Shown here piece after piece: positions 24,362-33,959 of a stretch of DNA of 64,000 nt. The position numbers were made by a program, and so were the translations under genes. The stretch spans positions 496,001 through 560,000 of the forward strand of contig NZ_JAJSED010000001.1 of assembly GCF_023555385.1 (NCBI RefSeq), given 5' to 3'. Origin of the DNA: Guyparkeria hydrothermalis (GTDB taxonomy: Bacteria; Pseudomonadota; Gammaproteobacteria; Halothiobacillales; Halothiobacillaceae). A model generated the notes under the pieces. The model searched no databases, was not told where the DNA came from, and saw only the letters and a program-made list of their open reading frames with translations. Position 1 is the first letter of the stretch; every line of letters starts with the position of its first letter.

Positions 24362-24846
24362 TGGACAGGTCGCATATCGCACCCGATGACCTGGCGCTCG
24401 AATCGGCCCGGGTCGTTGCCGTGGAAACCGGTGGCGTCTGGCTGGAGACTGGAATCCAACGTGGTTGTGCCAATTGCCGAGAAGGTCGCGGCTGCGGGGT
24501 GAGCATCTTTCAGCGTCTGTTCCGTCTGCCACGCCATCGCGTCTTCCTGCCGACCGACGAGTCGCTATCGGTCGGAGATCATGTGGTGATCGGATTGGCC
24601 CAGCGAGCACTGCTTACCGCTTCGTTGTGGCTCTATCTGGCGCCGCTGGCTGGGCTTCTGGCCAGTGCCCTGACGATGGACCTTCTGTTTTCCTCCGAAT
24701 GGCTTACCGCGCTCGGTGGGCTGTTCGGCATGTTCGTCATGCTGGTGGTGGTTCGTCGGCGACAGGCCCGCCAGGCCCGTTCGGGTCAGTTCTTCCCGGT
24801 TCTTCACGAAGTCACCCTGCGCGACGCGCCCGGTTCTGATTGCTGA
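24361..24846 (+). CDS. RseC/MucC family membrane protein
   Basis: 161 residues. The N-terminal half carries a cysteine cluster (RGCANCREGRGCG) typical of RseC; two adjacent membrane spans follow (about 78-98 and 102-122, ALLTASLWLYLAPLAGL and beyond), and the C-terminus is cytoplasmic and basic. RseC/MucC proteins are encoded in sigma-E operons and are linked to SoxR reduction and sigma-E tuning; the mechanism is unclear. The start codon overlaps the stop of rseB (TGATG), so the two are coupled. Confidence 0.88.
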   Translation: MDRSHIAPDDLALESARVVAVETGGVWLETGIQRGCANCREGRGCGVSIFQRLFRLPRHRVFLPTDESLSVGDHVVIGLAQRALLTASLWLYLAPLAGLLASALTMDLLFSSEWLTALGGLFGMFVMLVVVRRRQARQARSGQFFPVLHEVTLRDAPGSDC

Positions 24847-24973
24847 TTACGCGAGTCGTGGTGTCCGGCCTAACGGACGTGTTCTTTATGCGTGTCGTTT
24901 TGGGCCGGATCACAGTAAGCTTTGTCGGCTCTCAGCAAGCCGAGTCTTACCCTGATCTGCCCGTATTAATCTA

Positions 24974-26479
24974 ATGCCTATCCTGTCTTCTTCGCGTTAC
25001 ACCTCCCGAGCCATGACTGCGGTTTTTGCCCGTTGGGTCGCGGTGTTGTTGACGACGGCAATACTGTTGTCCGGTTGCGCCGATCCGGAAGATCAGCCAC
25101 CTCGCAAGCAGGTCACCGGCCTTCCGGATTTTTCGACGCTGGTGGAGGTGAATTCGCCCTCCGTGGTGAACGTGACGGGTGTCCGCAGTCTGCCGTCGTT
25201 GTCGGGGGCATCCGAGGAGGAGAACCCCCACGAGTGGTTGCGCGGGCTTTTCGGGGAAGACAGCGATCAGCTTCCGGGCCCGCTGCTGCCACGGGAAAAC
25301 GACGGGTCGGGGTTCATCCTCAGCGAAGACGGCTATATCGCGACCAATGCGCACGTGATCGATAGCGCTAGCAAGGTATTCGTGCGTCTCTCCGATGGCC
25401 GGGAGCTTGCTGCCGAGGTGGTCGGTGTGGACAACATCGGTGACATCGCATTGCTGAAGGTGCAGGCCAAGGGGCTGCCGCCCGTGTCCCTGGGCGATTC
25501 GGACGACGTTCGCCCGGGGCAATGGGCGTTGGCAATCGGTTCGCCGTACGGTTTCGATCAGACGGTCACGGCCGGCATCATCAGCGGCGTGGGGCGGCAT
25601 CTGCCCTCCGAGACGACGCAGCCTTATGTGCCGTTCATCCAGAGCGACGTGGCCATCAACCCCGGTAATTCCGGCGGGCCTCTGTTCAATACAAGCGGTC
25701 AGGTGATCGGGATCAATGCGCAGATTTTCACCGAGTCCGGGGCGTTCAACGGCATCTCCTTCGCGATTCCGATCAACTACGTGGTCGATGTGATTCGCCA
25801 GATCAAGGAAACCGGCCAGGTAAAGCGTGGTTTCCTTGGCGTCGAGGCCCGTGCGGTCGATCGTGAACTGGCGGATCGCCTCGGCATGGAGCATGCGCGC
25901 GGGGCTGAGGTGGTCGGCACGATTAAGGGGTCGCCAGCCGACAAATCGGCCCTGATGCGCGGTGACGTGATACTAGGCGTCAATGGGGTGGCGATTGCTG
26001 ACAGCGCCGACCTGACCGAGGTGCTCGGATCGCTGATGCCGGGATCTCTGGTCAGCCTGCACGTCCGCTCCGGCAGCGAGGAGCATGACGTCGATGTCGT
26101 ACTCTCGGGTCTGCCTGATATCGCGCCGCGGCCGGACAAGCCGGACGCGCCGACCCCGAAGGTGCCCGAAGAGCCGGAACTGGTCGTGATCGACCCGTTG
26201 GGCATGATCTTGCGCCCGCTGGAAGGGGGCGGGGTGCGCATCGGCGAGCTGGACCCGAAGGGGCCGGCGAAACTGGCTGGCCTGATGACGGGGGATCGGC
26301 TCATATCGATCGACCGTCAGCCGGTCGAGAACCTCTCCCAAGCCTATCGCCTGATTGCCCGCATCGCCCACAGTCGCGGCAAGCGGGGTAACGACCTGGT
26401 GTTGTTCCTGGTCGAGCGCGAGGGCGAGAAGCGCTTCTTCATGCCGGCATTTTCCGGTAATCCCCACCAGTCGGACTGA
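24974..26479 (+). CDS. mucD: DegP/MucD-like serine protease, apparently a lipoprotein
   Basis: 501 residues from the ATG at 24974; the ATG at 25013 would leave a 22-residue lipoprotein signal and is equally possible, since neither has a clear Shine-Dalgarno. The chymotrypsin-like catalytic triad is His127 (ATNAHVI), Asp157 (GDIALLKV) and Ser233 (NPGNSGGPL). Two PDZ domains follow, about 285-380 and 400-490, separated by a proline-rich linker. It degrades misfolded envelope proteins and dampens sigma-E. The signal ends in the lipobox LLSGC with Ala at +2, which predicts an outer-membrane-anchored lipoprotein; standard DegP/MucD are soluble. It is the fifth gene of the sigma-E block, 127 bp after rseC. 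Confidence 0.9.
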   Translation: MPILSSSRYTSRAMTAVFARWVAVLLTTAILLSGCADPEDQPPRKQVTGLPDFSTLVEVNSPSVVNVTGVRSLPSLSGASEEENPHEWLRGLFGEDSDQLPGPLLPRENDGSGFILSEDGYIATNAHVIDSASKVFVRLSDGRELAAEVVGVDNIGDIALLKVQAKGLPPVSLGDSDDVRPGQWALAIGSPYGFDQTVTAGIISGVGRHLPSETTQPYVPFIQSDVAINPGNSGGPLFNTSGQVIGINAQIFTESGAFNGISFAIPINYVVDVIRQIKETGQVKRGFLGVEARAVDRELADRLGMEHARGAEVVGTIKGSPADKSALMRGDVILGVNGVAIADSADLTEVLGSLMPGSLVSLHVRSGSEEHDVDVVLSGLPDIAPRPDKPDAPTPKVPEEPELVVIDPLGMILRPLEGGGVRIGELDPKGPAKLAGLMTGDRLISIDRQPVENLSQAYRLIARIAHSRGKRGNDLVLFLVEREGEKRFFMPAFSGNPHQSD

Positions 26480-26505
26480 CTTCGGCTGCCCTTGGGCTAT
26501 ATACT
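26476..26505 (+). promoter_or_regulatory. Candidate promoter for lepA
   Basis: -35 CTGACT (26476-26481), 18-bp spacer, -10 TATACT (26500-26505). It overlaps the end of the protease gene, with a start predicted near 26512, about 63 bases before the lepA ATG. Confidence 0.45.
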
Positions 26506-26574
26506 GTGCGGCCTTTCTCGCCGCCTGCCCCGGACTGGCGGGATCCAACCCCACGAACCAAAAGTTAAACCTCT

Positions 26575-28386
26575 ATGGCGTCCGAGCGACTCTCCCGGAT
26601 TCGCAACTTCTCGATCATTGCCCACATCGACCATGGGAAATCCACCCTGGCCGACCGCATCATCCAGCGTTGCGAAGGGCTGGAAGAGCGTGAAATGAGC
26701 GCTCAGGTGCTCGATTCGATGGATCTCGAGCGCGAGCGCGGCATCACGATCAAGGCCCAGAGCGTGTCACTCGACTATCGCTCCCGGGATGGCGAGACCT
26801 ATCGCCTCAACTTCATCGACACGCCGGGGCACGTCGATTTCTCCTACGAGGTCTCGCGCTCTCTGGCTGCCTGTGAAGGCGCGCTGCTGGTGGTGGATGC
26901 CTCGCAGGGGGTGGAAGCCCAGTCCGTGGCCAATTGCTATACGGCCATCGACCTCGGACTCGAGGTGGTCCCGGTTCTCAACAAGATCGACCTGCCGGCC
27001 GCCGAGCCCGACCGGGTCAAGGCCGAGATCGAGGACATCATCGGCCTCGAGGCGCAGAACGCGGTGACCTGTTCGGCGAAGACGGGCGAGGGCGTCGACG
27101 AAGTGGTCGAGCGCCTCATCCAGGAGATCCCGCCCCCCGAAGGTGACGAGGACGGTCCGCTCAAGGCGCTGATCGTCGACTCCTGGTTCGACAACTATGT
27201 CGGCGTGGTCGCACTGGTGCGCGTCATCGACGGTGCCATCCGTCCCAAGGCCAAGATCAAGGCGATGGGGACTGGTGACGTGTTCACGGTCGACAAGACC
27301 GGGGTGTTCACGCCGAAGACCCTGGCACGAGAGGGCCTCTTCGCCGGCGAGGTCGGGTTCGTGATCGCCGGCATCAAGGACATTGATTCGGCCAAGGTGG
27401 GTGACACGCTTACCGATGCCGAGCATCCCGCCGACTCCCCCTTGCCGGGCTTCAAGGAGATGCAGCCGCGGGTGTTCTCCGGCCTGTATCCGGTCGAGTC
27501 GGACAACTACGACGACCTGCGCGAGGCGCTGCGCAAGCTGCGGCTGAACGACGCGGCACTGGCCTTCGAGCCCGAGGTGTCGACCGCACTGGGCTTCGGC
27601 TTCCGTTGTGGCTTCCTTGGTCTGCTGCACATGGAGATCATCCAGGAGCGACTCGAACGCGAGTACGGCATCGACCTGATTACCACCGCTCCCACGGTCA
27701 TCTTCGAGGTCGAGGAGAAGGGCGGCGATACCTACCAGATTCACAATCCCTCGCAGCTGCCGGACCCGTCGGAGATCAACGAGATCCGCGAGCCGATCAT
27801 CGAGGCCAACATTCTCTGCCCGCAGGATTTCGTCGGTCCGGTGCTGAACCTTTGCATGGAAAAGCGCGGTGTGCAGAAGAACATGCTCTACTCGGGCAAC
27901 CAGGTGACGCTGATCTTCGACCTCCCGCTGGCCGAGGTGGTGCTGGATTTCTTCGATCGGCTCAAATCGGTGTCTCGCGGCTACGCCTCGTTCGATTACC
28001 AGCTTGATCGGTTCGAGGCGGCCAATCTGGTGAAGATGGACATCTTAATCAACGGCGAGGCGGTCGATTCGCTGTCGTTGATCGTTCACCGCGACAAGGC
28101 CGAGCAGCGTGGCCGGGACCTGATCGAGAAGCTCAAGGAGCTGATACCGCAGCAGATGTTCGAGGTTGCACTCCAGGCAGCTATCGGCGGCAAGATCATC
28201 GCCCGGACCAACGTGAAGGCGTTGCGCAAGAACGTGCTTGCGAAGTGTTATGGCGGTGACGTGTCGCGCAAGAAGAAGCTGATCGAGAAGCAGAAGGCCG
28301 GCAAGAAGCGAATGAAGAGCATCGGCAAGGTCGAGGTGCCGCAGGAGGCGTTCCTCGCGGTCCTGCAGATGGACAACAAGAACTGA
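26575..28386 (+). CDS. lepA: Elongation factor 4 (LepA), ribosome-associated GTPase
   Basis: 603 residues, standard for LepA. The G1 motif [10 protein letters not shown], the G2 region [12 protein letters not shown]3 [12 protein letters not shown] and G4 NKIDLPAA are all intact. The LepA-specific C-terminal domain is seen near the end, with [26 protein letters not shown]4 back-translocates or remodels stalled ribosomes and affects translation initiation and ribosome assembly. It precedes lepB by 41 bp as in most Gammaproteobacteria. Confidence 0.98.
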   Translation: MASERLSRIRNFSIIAHIDHGKSTLADRIIQRCEGLEEREMSAQVLDSMDLERERGITIKAQSVSLDYRSRDGETYRLNFIDTPGHVDFSYEVSRSLAACEGALLVVDASQGVEAQSVANCYTAIDLGLEVVPVLNKIDLPAAEPDRVKAEIEDIIGLEAQNAVTCSAKTGEGVDEVVERLIQEIPPPEGDEDGPLKALIVDSWFDNYVGVVALVRVIDGAIRPKAKIKAMGTGDVFTVDKTGVFTPKTLAREGLFAGEVGFVIAGIKDIDSAKVGDTLTDAEHPADSPLPGFKEMQPRVFSGLYPVESDNYDDLREALRKLRLNDAALAFEPEVSTALGFGFRCGFLGLLHMEIIQERLEREYGIDLITTAPTVIFEVEEKGGDTYQIHNPSQLPDPSEINEIREPIIEANILCPQDFVGPVLNLCMEKRGVQKNMLYSGNQVTLIFDLPLAEVVLDFFDRLKSVSRGYASFDYQLDRFEAANLVKMDILINGEAVDSLSLIVHRDKAEQRGRDLIEKLKELIPQQMFEVALQAAIGGKIIARTNVKALRKNVLAKCYGGDVSRKKKLIEKQKAGKKRMKSIGKVEVPQEAFLAVLQMDNKN

Positions 28387-28427
28387 CTCGGGCCTACGGG
28401 TTCGGCTGACACATACGGGAGCACGCC

Positions 28428-29276
28428 TTGGATTTCGAACTCCTTCTAGTGGTCGCCACCTTCGCGAGTGGCCTCATATGGCTCATCGATCGGCTGGCGT
28501 TTCGGCCCAGGCGGCAAGCCCGCTTGGCAGCAGAGGCGCGGCAGCTCGGCAGCGAGTCAGGCGCCGATCAAAAGACGGTGAGCGACGATGAGCCTCTGCT
28601 GGTCGATTACGCCAAGTCGTTTTTCCCGATCCTGTTGGTGGTGCTCGTCATCCGCTCGTTTCTGTTCGAGCCGTTTCGGATCCCCTCCGGGTCGATGATG
28701 CCTTCTCTCCTGGTCGGCGATTTCATCCTGGTCAACAAGTTCGAGTACGGGCTGCGTTTACCGGTCGTGAACACCAAGGTGGTGCCGATTTCCGAACCCG
28801 AGCGCGGCGATGTGGTGGTCTTCCGCTACCCGCAGCAGCCTGAGGTCGACTACATCAAACGCGTAGTGGGCCTGCCCGGCGATACCGTTCGCGTCGAGGA
28901 CCAGCGCTTGTGGATCAATGGCAATGAGGTGCCACTCGAAACCGCCGGCCGCTACCCCGGGGACGCCAATCTGAAGCACGCCGGGTTGACCGTCGGCATC
29001 GAGAGCCTGCCGGACGACGACGGACCGCACCGAATTCTCATGGATCCGTCGCGCACCCTCGGGGTGGGGGAGTGGTCCGTTCCTGACGGGCACTTTTTCG
29101 TGATGGGCGACAACCGCAATCACAGCAACGACAGCCGTTACTGGGGCTTTGTCCCGGAATCGAATCTGGTCGGCAAAGCGGTTATGATTTGGATGCACTG
29201 GAACTGGCATGACGGCGGCTTCGATGCGAGCCGCATCGGACGGTCGATCGATGCCATCGAGAGCGACGGGAAATAA
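28428..29276 (+). CDS. lepB: Signal peptidase I
   Basis: 282 residues from a TTG at 28428, with GGGAG seven bases before it; no ATG or GTG fits better. Two N-terminal membrane spans (about 4-22 and 63-80) flank a basic cytoplasmic segment. The catalytic serine is Ser89 in FRIPSGSMMPSLL and the general-base lysine is Lys144 in DYIKRVVGLPGD. MGDNRNHSNDSRYWG is the conserved box E. It cleaves signal peptides of exported proteins at the inner membrane, including those of the many envelope proteins in this window. Operon partner of lepA. Confidence 0.97.
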   Translation: MDFELLLVVATFASGLIWLIDRLAFRPRRQARLAAEARQLGSESGADQKTVSDDEPLLVDYAKSFFPILLVVLVIRSFLFEPFRIPSGSMMPSLLVGDFILVNKFEYGLRLPVVNTKVVPISEPERGDVVVFRYPQQPEVDYIKRVVGLPGDTVRVEDQRLWINGNEVPLETAGRYPGDANLKHAGLTVGIESLPDDDGPHRILMDPSRTLGVGEWSVPDGHFFVMGDNRNHSNDSRYWGFVPESNLVGKAVMIWMHWNWHDGGFDASRIGRSIDAIESDGK

Positions 29277-29306
29277 CGGAACGGCCGTGTGCCGAGGACG
29301 AGGGAT

Positions 29307-29714
29307 ATGGAACAGACCACGTTGAAGGAAAACAACCGCAGTGTCGGGCCGGCTGTAAGCCGGCGGCAGGATGGCATGTCACTGGTCGGGCTCTTCTTGG
29401 CGGCCATCGCCTTGGGTCTGGCCGCGTTGGTAGTGATGAAGGTCGTGCCGCTCTACATCGCCGACCAGAAGCTCACTTCGGTCTTCAAGAGCATCGAGCA
29501 AGAGACCGCCGGCAGTCCCAACGAGATTCGGCGCATGCTCGCCAAGCGTCTCGACATCAACGAAGTCGACGACAAGTTCGATCCCAAGGATTTCGAGATT
29601 CGCCCGGTGACCGGCGGTTATCGCGTGACATACAACTACGACGGGCGGGCGCAATTGTTCGGCAATCTGTCGCTCGTGGCTGCATTCAAACACCAGACTC
29701 GTGTCAGCAACTAG
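29307..29714 (+). CDS. DUF4845 membrane-anchored protein
   Basis: 135 residues from the ATG at 29307, with GAGGG just upstream; a GTG at 29289 is the alternative. One N-terminal membrane span (about residues 24-45, SLVGLFLAAIALGLAALVVMKVVPLYI) precedes a small soluble domain with YRVTYNYDGRAQLFGNLS. The family occurs almost always between lepB and rnc in Gamma- and Betaproteobacteria, as here; its function is unknown. Its last 14 bases overlap the rnc start. Confidence 0.85.
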   Translation: MEQTTLKENNRSVGPAVSRRQDGMSLVGLFLAAIALGLAALVVMKVVPLYIADQKLTSVFKSIEQETAGSPNEIRRMLAKRLDINEVDDKFDPKDFEIRPVTGGYRVTYNYDGRAQLFGNLSLVAAFKHQTRVSN

Positions 29715-30444
29715 AAACAGAAACCCCCTTATCCGCGACCCGGACATCCTGGCAGAATCGCTGGGATTGACGTTCGAGAACCATGACCTCTTCGGTCTGG
29801 CCTTACGACACCGCTCGTCCGGGCGCCGGAACAACGAGCGTCTGGAATTCCTGGGCGACTCGATTCTGAACCTCACGATCTCCGACTACCTGTATCGCCA
29901 CAAGCCCGACGCTTCCGAGGGCGCATTGTCCCGGCTTCGGGCCTCGGTGGTAAGGGAGGAAACCCTCGCTCGGGTAGCGCGCCGTATCGGCCTCGGGGAT
30001 TATCTCGTAATGGGATCAGGCGAGCTCAAGAGTGGCGGGCATCGTCGCGATTCGATCCTTGCCGACGCCCTTGAAGCCATTATCGGTGCCCTGTATCTCG
30101 ATCAGGGATTTCATCCAGCCCATGATTGGGTGCTGAGCCTGTTCGGCGACGAGTTGGTATCGCTGCCGGATGCGCAGGAACTGAAAGATGCCAAGACCCA
30201 GCTGCAGGAGTACCTGCAGCGGGACAGATTGCCCTTGCCCGAGTACGAAGTGCTCGAGCAGACAGGGCAGGCACACAAACAGACCTTCGAAGTGGCCTGT
30301 CGCGTGGAATGCAACGGTGAGGCGTTCGCGACACGCGCCAGCGGCTCGTCGCGCCGGCGTGCGGAACAGACCGCAGCGCGGCGTATGCTCAAGACGCTGT
30401 GCGAGTCGCGTGAAGGCAAATCCTCCACGGAGAGCCGCGCATGA
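29701..30444 (+). CDS. rnc: Ribonuclease III
   Basis: 247 residues from a GTG at 29701 lying inside the end of the DUF4845 gene. The RNase III signature NERLEFLGDSILNLTI is intact, with the metal-binding acidic residues, and a second acidic cluster follows in ILADALEAIIGALYLD. The C-terminal double-stranded RNA-binding domain spans about 160-235 (DAKTQLQEYLQRDRLPLPEY and ASGSSRRRAEQTAARRML). It processes rRNA and mRNAs. Its stop overlaps the era start by 4 bp, as in the classical rnc-era operon. Confidence 0.97.
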   Translation: MSATRNRNPLIRDPDILAESLGLTFENHDLFGLALRHRSSGRRNNERLEFLGDSILNLTISDYLYRHKPDASEGALSRLRASVVREETLARVARRIGLGDYLVMGSGELKSGGHRRDSILADALEAIIGALYLDQGFHPAHDWVLSLFGDELVSLPDAQELKDAKTQLQEYLQRDRLPLPEYEVLEQTGQAHKQTFEVACRVECNGEAFATRASGSSRRRAEQTAARRMLKTLCESREGKSSTESRA

Positions 30445-31340
30445 GCGAGTCCACCCGCTTCGGTAACGTGGCCATCGTCGGACGCCCCAACGTCGGCAAG
30501 TCGACATTGGTTAACCGGCTGGTGGGCCAGAAGGTGTCGATCACGGCACCCAAGCCGCAGACCACGCGCCATCGCATCACCGGCATCATCACCGAGCCAC
30601 GCGGGCAGATCGTCCTGATCGACACCCCTGGCCTGCACGAAGGCGGTAAGGACGCGCTGAACCGGCAGCTCAACCGCACGGCACGCAGCGCACTTGAAGG
30701 TGTCGACCTGATCCTTTTCATGGTGCAGGCCGGCCAGTTCGGCGGTGAGGATGAAACCGTTCTGCGCCTGCTGGAGCATGTCGAGGCACCCGTGGTGCTG
30801 GTCGTGAACAAGGTCGATCTGGTCAACGACAAGACCGAGCTGCTGCCGTTTCTGGCAAAGATGGGCGAGAAACGGGACTTTGCCGAGATTTATCCGATGA
30901 GCGCGCGGCGGCGACGTGGGCTGGAAGGGCTGGTCGACCTGATCTTCTCGTACCTCCCGGAGGGTCCGATCGGTTACGACCAGGACCAGGTGACGACCGC
31001 CCCGGTGCGTTTCATGGCGGCCGAGATCATTCGCGAGAAGCTGGCCCGGTCGCTGCACGACGAGTTGCCGTACCAGACCACCGTCATGATCGAGCGCTTC
31101 GAGGAGACCGACCGACTGGTCACCATCGGTGCGGTCATCTACGTCGCTCGTGCCGGTCAGAAGGGCATCGTGATCGGCAATCGTGGCTCCCGGCTCAAGA
31201 CCGTCGGCCAGCAGGCGCGCGAGGCGATCGAGCATCTGTTGGAAAAGCGCGTCATGCTTGATCTGTGGGTCAAGGTGGCCGACGACTGGGCGGATGACGA
31301 GCGCTCGGTCGCGTCACTCGGATACCAGCTGCCCGAATGA
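30441..31340 (+). CDS. era: GTPase Era
   Basis: 299 residues. The N-terminal GTPase domain shows G1 VGRPNVGKSTL, G3 DTPGLHEG and G4 NKVDLVND; the C-terminal KH domain is seen around KGIVIGNRGSRLKTVGQQAR. Era binds 16S rRNA near the 3' end and is needed for 30S maturation. It overlaps rnc by the ATGA junction and is followed by recO after 56 bp. Essential and conserved. Confidence 0.98.
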   Translation: MSESTRFGNVAIVGRPNVGKSTLVNRLVGQKVSITAPKPQTTRHRITGIITEPRGQIVLIDTPGLHEGGKDALNRQLNRTARSALEGVDLILFMVQAGQFGGEDETVLRLLEHVEAPVVLVVNKVDLVNDKTELLPFLAKMGEKRDFAEIYPMSARRRRGLEGLVDLIFSYLPEGPIGYDQDQVTTAPVRFMAAEIIREKLARSLHDELPYQTTVMIERFEETDRLVTIGAVIYVARAGQKGIVIGNRGSRLKTVGQQAREAIEHLLEKRVMLDLWVKVADDWADDERSVASLGYQLPE

Positions 31341-31396
31341 GGCGCGGCCGGCAACCCGGGTGGCAAAGTCCCGGCGAGTTGGGCGGAGGCTGAGCT

Positions 31397-32101
31397 GTGC
31401 GCGGGTTCCTGCTTCATGCCAGACCGTTTCAGGAACATGGCCTGCTGCTGGACTGGCTGACCGATACGCGCGGCTGGGTTCGCATGCGACAGAACGGTGG
31501 TCGGCGGATCAAGAAGCGGGGCTCGTCGCGACCGCCCAATTTCGTCTGCCTGGAGTTGCAGACGGCAGGGCGGGGCGGCTGGCCGGTGCTTACGGCCGCC
31601 GAGCCGGTCGAAGCGCTGCGTTTTCTGCGCGGGCAGTCGCTCGCGACCGCCTTCTACCTGCATGAACTGATCCTGCGCGCGTTGCGCCCCGAGGAGGCCA
31701 TGCCCGGTCTGTTCCTCGACTACTGGAAAAGCCTTGCAATGCTCGAGAGTCCCGAGATGCCGCTGTCGGTGGTGATCCGGCGGTTCGAGCGTCAGCTGCT
31801 TGCCCACCTGGGGGCGGGGATCGACTGGCAGCGCGACGTGAATGGTGAGCCCGTGCATCCGACCGGACGCTATCGGGTCGGGCTCGAATCCGGCATCGTG
31901 CCGGCCGGTTCCGCCGGTGGAGTGCCCGGGCATGTGCTGGAAGCAATTGCCGCGGATGACGTGCTCGTGGGCGCCGAGGATCGCCGGATTGCACGAGATC
32001 TGATGCAATCCCTCCTGGCGGGACATGTGGGTCGGGCGCCTTTCGTCTCCCGGCGATTGTGGCCTGCCTCTCGGGACGATGCGGCGGTCTCCCCGGAATA
32101 G
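31397..32101 (+). CDS. recO: DNA repair protein RecO
   Basis: 234 residues from a GTG at 31397, with GGAGG eight bases before it. RecO has an N-terminal OB fold (residues 1-80, starting RGFLLHARPFQEHGLLLDWL) and a helical C-terminal domain; the zinc cysteines found in some RecO proteins are absent here, as in many Gammaproteobacteria. It works with RecF and RecR to load RecA on SSB-coated DNA. Its position between era and pdxJ is the usual one. Confidence 0.92.
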   Translation: MRGFLLHARPFQEHGLLLDWLTDTRGWVRMRQNGGRRIKKRGSSRPPNFVCLELQTAGRGGWPVLTAAEPVEALRFLRGQSLATAFYLHELILRALRPEEAMPGLFLDYWKSLAMLESPEMPLSVVIRRFERQLLAHLGAGIDWQRDVNGEPVHPTGRYRVGLESGIVPAGSAGGVPGHVLEAIAADDVLVGAEDRRIARDLMQSLLAGHVGRAPFVSRRLWPASRDDAAVSPE

Positions 32102-32170
32102 CAACCGGTACATGCCTGGTGTCCCGCGAAGTCAAAGCGCTCGTGGCGGGCACGGAACCAAGCGAAGACA

Positions 32171-32200
32171 TTGTCGATTCGATCGGTGTTTCCCTAGACT
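32171..32200 (+). promoter_or_regulatory. Candidate promoter for pdxJ-acpS
   Basis: -35 TTGTCG (32171-32176), 18-bp spacer and -10 TAGACT (32195-32200). The start would be about 40 bases before the pdxJ ATG. Match to consensus is moderate (4 of 6 in each element). Confidence 0.4.
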
Positions 32201-32248
32201 GGTGCCCCTGAATCGTCAGCCATCCCTCACTGCGGAAATCGAGAACCC

Positions 32249-33019
32249 ATGACCAATCGCGTCACTGCTCAATACCCTTTGCTGGGTCTGAATATCGATC
32301 ACGTCGCCACGCTGCGTCAGGCGCGGGGCACGCGCTACCCCGACCCGGTCAGCGCTGCGCTGCTGGCCGAACAGTCCGGTGCCGACAGCATCACGCTGCA
32401 TTTGCGCGAGGACCGCCGACACATCCAGGATCGTGACGTCGAGATCCTGCGCGAACTGCTGCAGACGCGCATGAACCTGGAAATGGCCGCCACCGACGAG
32501 ATGATCGATCTCGCCTGTCGGCTGCGTCCACATGACGTCTGTCTCGTGCCAGAGCGGCGCGAGGAACTGACCACCGAGGGCGGACTGGACGTCGCCGGTC
32601 AGATCGAACGTATTCACGCGGCCTGTGATCGGATGGCCGAAGCCGGCATTCGGGTGTCGCTGTTCGTTGATGCCGATCCGCGCCAGATCGACGCAGCCGT
32701 CGCCTGCGAGGCGCCGGTGATCGAGATTCATACCGGGCACTACGCCGATGCCGACTGCGACGTGGCGGTCCAGGAACAGCTCGATCTGATTCGCCAATGT
32801 GCTCGCGATGCGGCCGACGTGGGACTGGTGGTGAATGCCGGTCACGGCCTTCACTATCACAACGTTTCCGTGATCGCGGCGATTGATGAAATCGAAGAGC
32901 TCAATATCGGCCACGCAATCATCGGGCAGGCGGTTTTCTCCGGTCTGCCCGCCGCGGTGCGCGAGATGAAGGATCTGATGCACGCTGCCCGCTACCGACG
33001 TCCCGCCGCCACGAGCTGA
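32249..33019 (+). CDS. pdxJ: Pyridoxine 5'-phosphate synthase
   Basis: 256 residues. A TIM-barrel enzyme that condenses 3-amino-1-hydroxyacetone phosphate with 1-deoxy-D-xylulose 5-phosphate in DXP-dependent vitamin B6 synthesis. Typical sequence [20 protein letters not shown] begins the protein, and [24 protein letters not shown] and [12 protein letters not shown] contain the conserved active-site residues. It is followed by acpS after 6 bp, the common pdxJ-acpS pair. The PLP made here is the cofactor of Alr and of the decarboxylase in this window. Confidence 0.97.
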   Translation: MTNRVTAQYPLLGLNIDHVATLRQARGTRYPDPVSAALLAEQSGADSITLHLREDRRHIQDRDVEILRELLQTRMNLEMAATDEMIDLACRLRPHDVCLVPERREELTTEGGLDVAGQIERIHAACDRMAEAGIRVSLFVDADPRQIDAAVACEAPVIEIHTGHYADADCDVAVQEQLDLIRQCARDAADVGLVVNAGHGLHYHNVSVIAAIDEIEELNIGHAIIGQAVFSGLPAAVREMKDLMHAARYRRPAATS

Positions 33020-33025
33020 TCGTCA

Positions 33026-33400
33026 ATGATCCTCGGCATCGGTACCGACCTGGTCGAGATCGCTCGCATCCAAGGTGCACTCGATCGCCATGGGGAGCGC
33101 TTGGTCGATCGCGTGCTGGGCCCCGAGGAGCTTGAGCGGTTGCCCGAGACGAACCGTGCTGCCTGGCTTGCCAAGCGATTCGCCACCAAGGAGGCGGTCG
33201 CCAAGGCGCTAGGGACCGGCTTTCGGGACGGTCTGCGGCTCGTTGACATCCAGACACGCCACGACGAATTCGGTCGCCCCGACGTCGTCCTGAGCGGTCA
33301 GGCGCAACAGACCTTCGAGCGGATGGGGGCGAGCGAGATCAGCCTGTCGGTGAGTGACGAGCGTTCATACGCGTTGGCCTTCGTCGTCATCAGCCGCTGA
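33026..33400 (+). CDS. acpS: Holo-ACP synthase
   Basis: 124 residues. The AcpS motifs [12 protein letters not shown] at the N-terminus and [16 protein letters not shown] with the Mg-binding glutamate are intact. The enzyme transfers 4'-phosphopantetheine from CoA to the serine of acyl carrier proteins. It is the only phosphopantetheinyl transferase in the window, so it is a plausible activator of the two APE carrier proteins as well as of the fatty-acid ACP. A dedicated transferase could exist elsewhere in the genome. Confidence 0.96.
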   Translation: MILGIGTDLVEIARIQGALDRHGERLVDRVLGPEELERLPETNRAAWLAKRFATKEAVAKALGTGFRDGLRLVDIQTRHDEFGRPDVVLSGQAQQTFERMGASEISLSVSDERSYALAFVVISR

Positions 33401-33416
33401 ACCGCATTGCTCCGGC

Positions 33417-33445
33417 TTGCAACGGGCGGCCGGAGCGCCTAGAAT
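33417..33445 (+). promoter_or_regulatory. Promoter of the rpsF-rpsR-rplI operon
   Basis: -35 TTGCAA (33417-33422), exactly 17-bp spacer, -10 TAGAAT (33440-33445). Start expected near 33452, giving a leader of about 65 bases before rpsF. A good sigma-70-type match in the right place for a ribosomal-protein operon. Confidence 0.72.
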
Positions 33446-33516
33446 GCGCCGCTTGTTTCTCCTGCCTGACCGTTCCGCATGCGGCAGGCTGCCTTCAATC
33501 CACAGGAGTTCTATCC

Positions 33517-33939
33517 ATGCGTCATTATGAAATCGTCTTCATGGTCCACCCGGACCAGAGCGACCAGGTCCCGGCGATGATCGAGCGCTACCGCGGCATC
33601 ATCGAGTCCGCGAAGGGCACGGTTCACCGTCTCGAGGACTGGGGTCGCCGCCAGCTGGCCTACCCGATCAAGAAACTGGTCAAGGCGCACTACGTGCTGA
33701 TGAACGTCGAGACCGACCAGGATGCCCTGGCCGAGCTCGAGGAAGCGTTCAAGTTCAACGACGCCGTCCTGCGCCACATGACCATCCGTTGCGACGAGGC
33801 CTACACCGAAGCCTCCCCGATGATGCAGGAGCGCGAGTCCGAGCGTCGTCCGCGCCGTCGTGACGATGACAACAAGCGCGAAGAGCGTCGTGACAGCGAC
33901 AAGAAGTCGGAAGAGAAGTCCGACGCTTCCAGCGAATAA
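33517..33939 (+). CDS. rpsF: 30S ribosomal protein S6
   Basis: 140 residues. [14 protein letters not shown] opens the protein as in other S6; [18 protein letters not shown] and the region to [12 protein letters not shown] form the ferredoxin-like fold. The last 35 residues are an unstructured, alternately acidic and basic tail rich in Arg, Asp, Glu, Lys and Ser; E. coli S6 also has a charged tail that is glutamylated by RimK, but this one is more basic. S6 pairs with S18, encoded next, on the 30S platform. Confidence 0.98.
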   Translation: MRHYEIVFMVHPDQSDQVPAMIERYRGIIESAKGTVHRLEDWGRRQLAYPIKKLVKAHYVLMNVETDQDALAELEEAFKFNDAVLRHMTIRCDEAYTEASPMMQERESERRPRRRDDDNKREERRDSDKKSEEKSDASSE

Positions 33940-33959
33940 GTTTCGAGAGGATTTGATCC

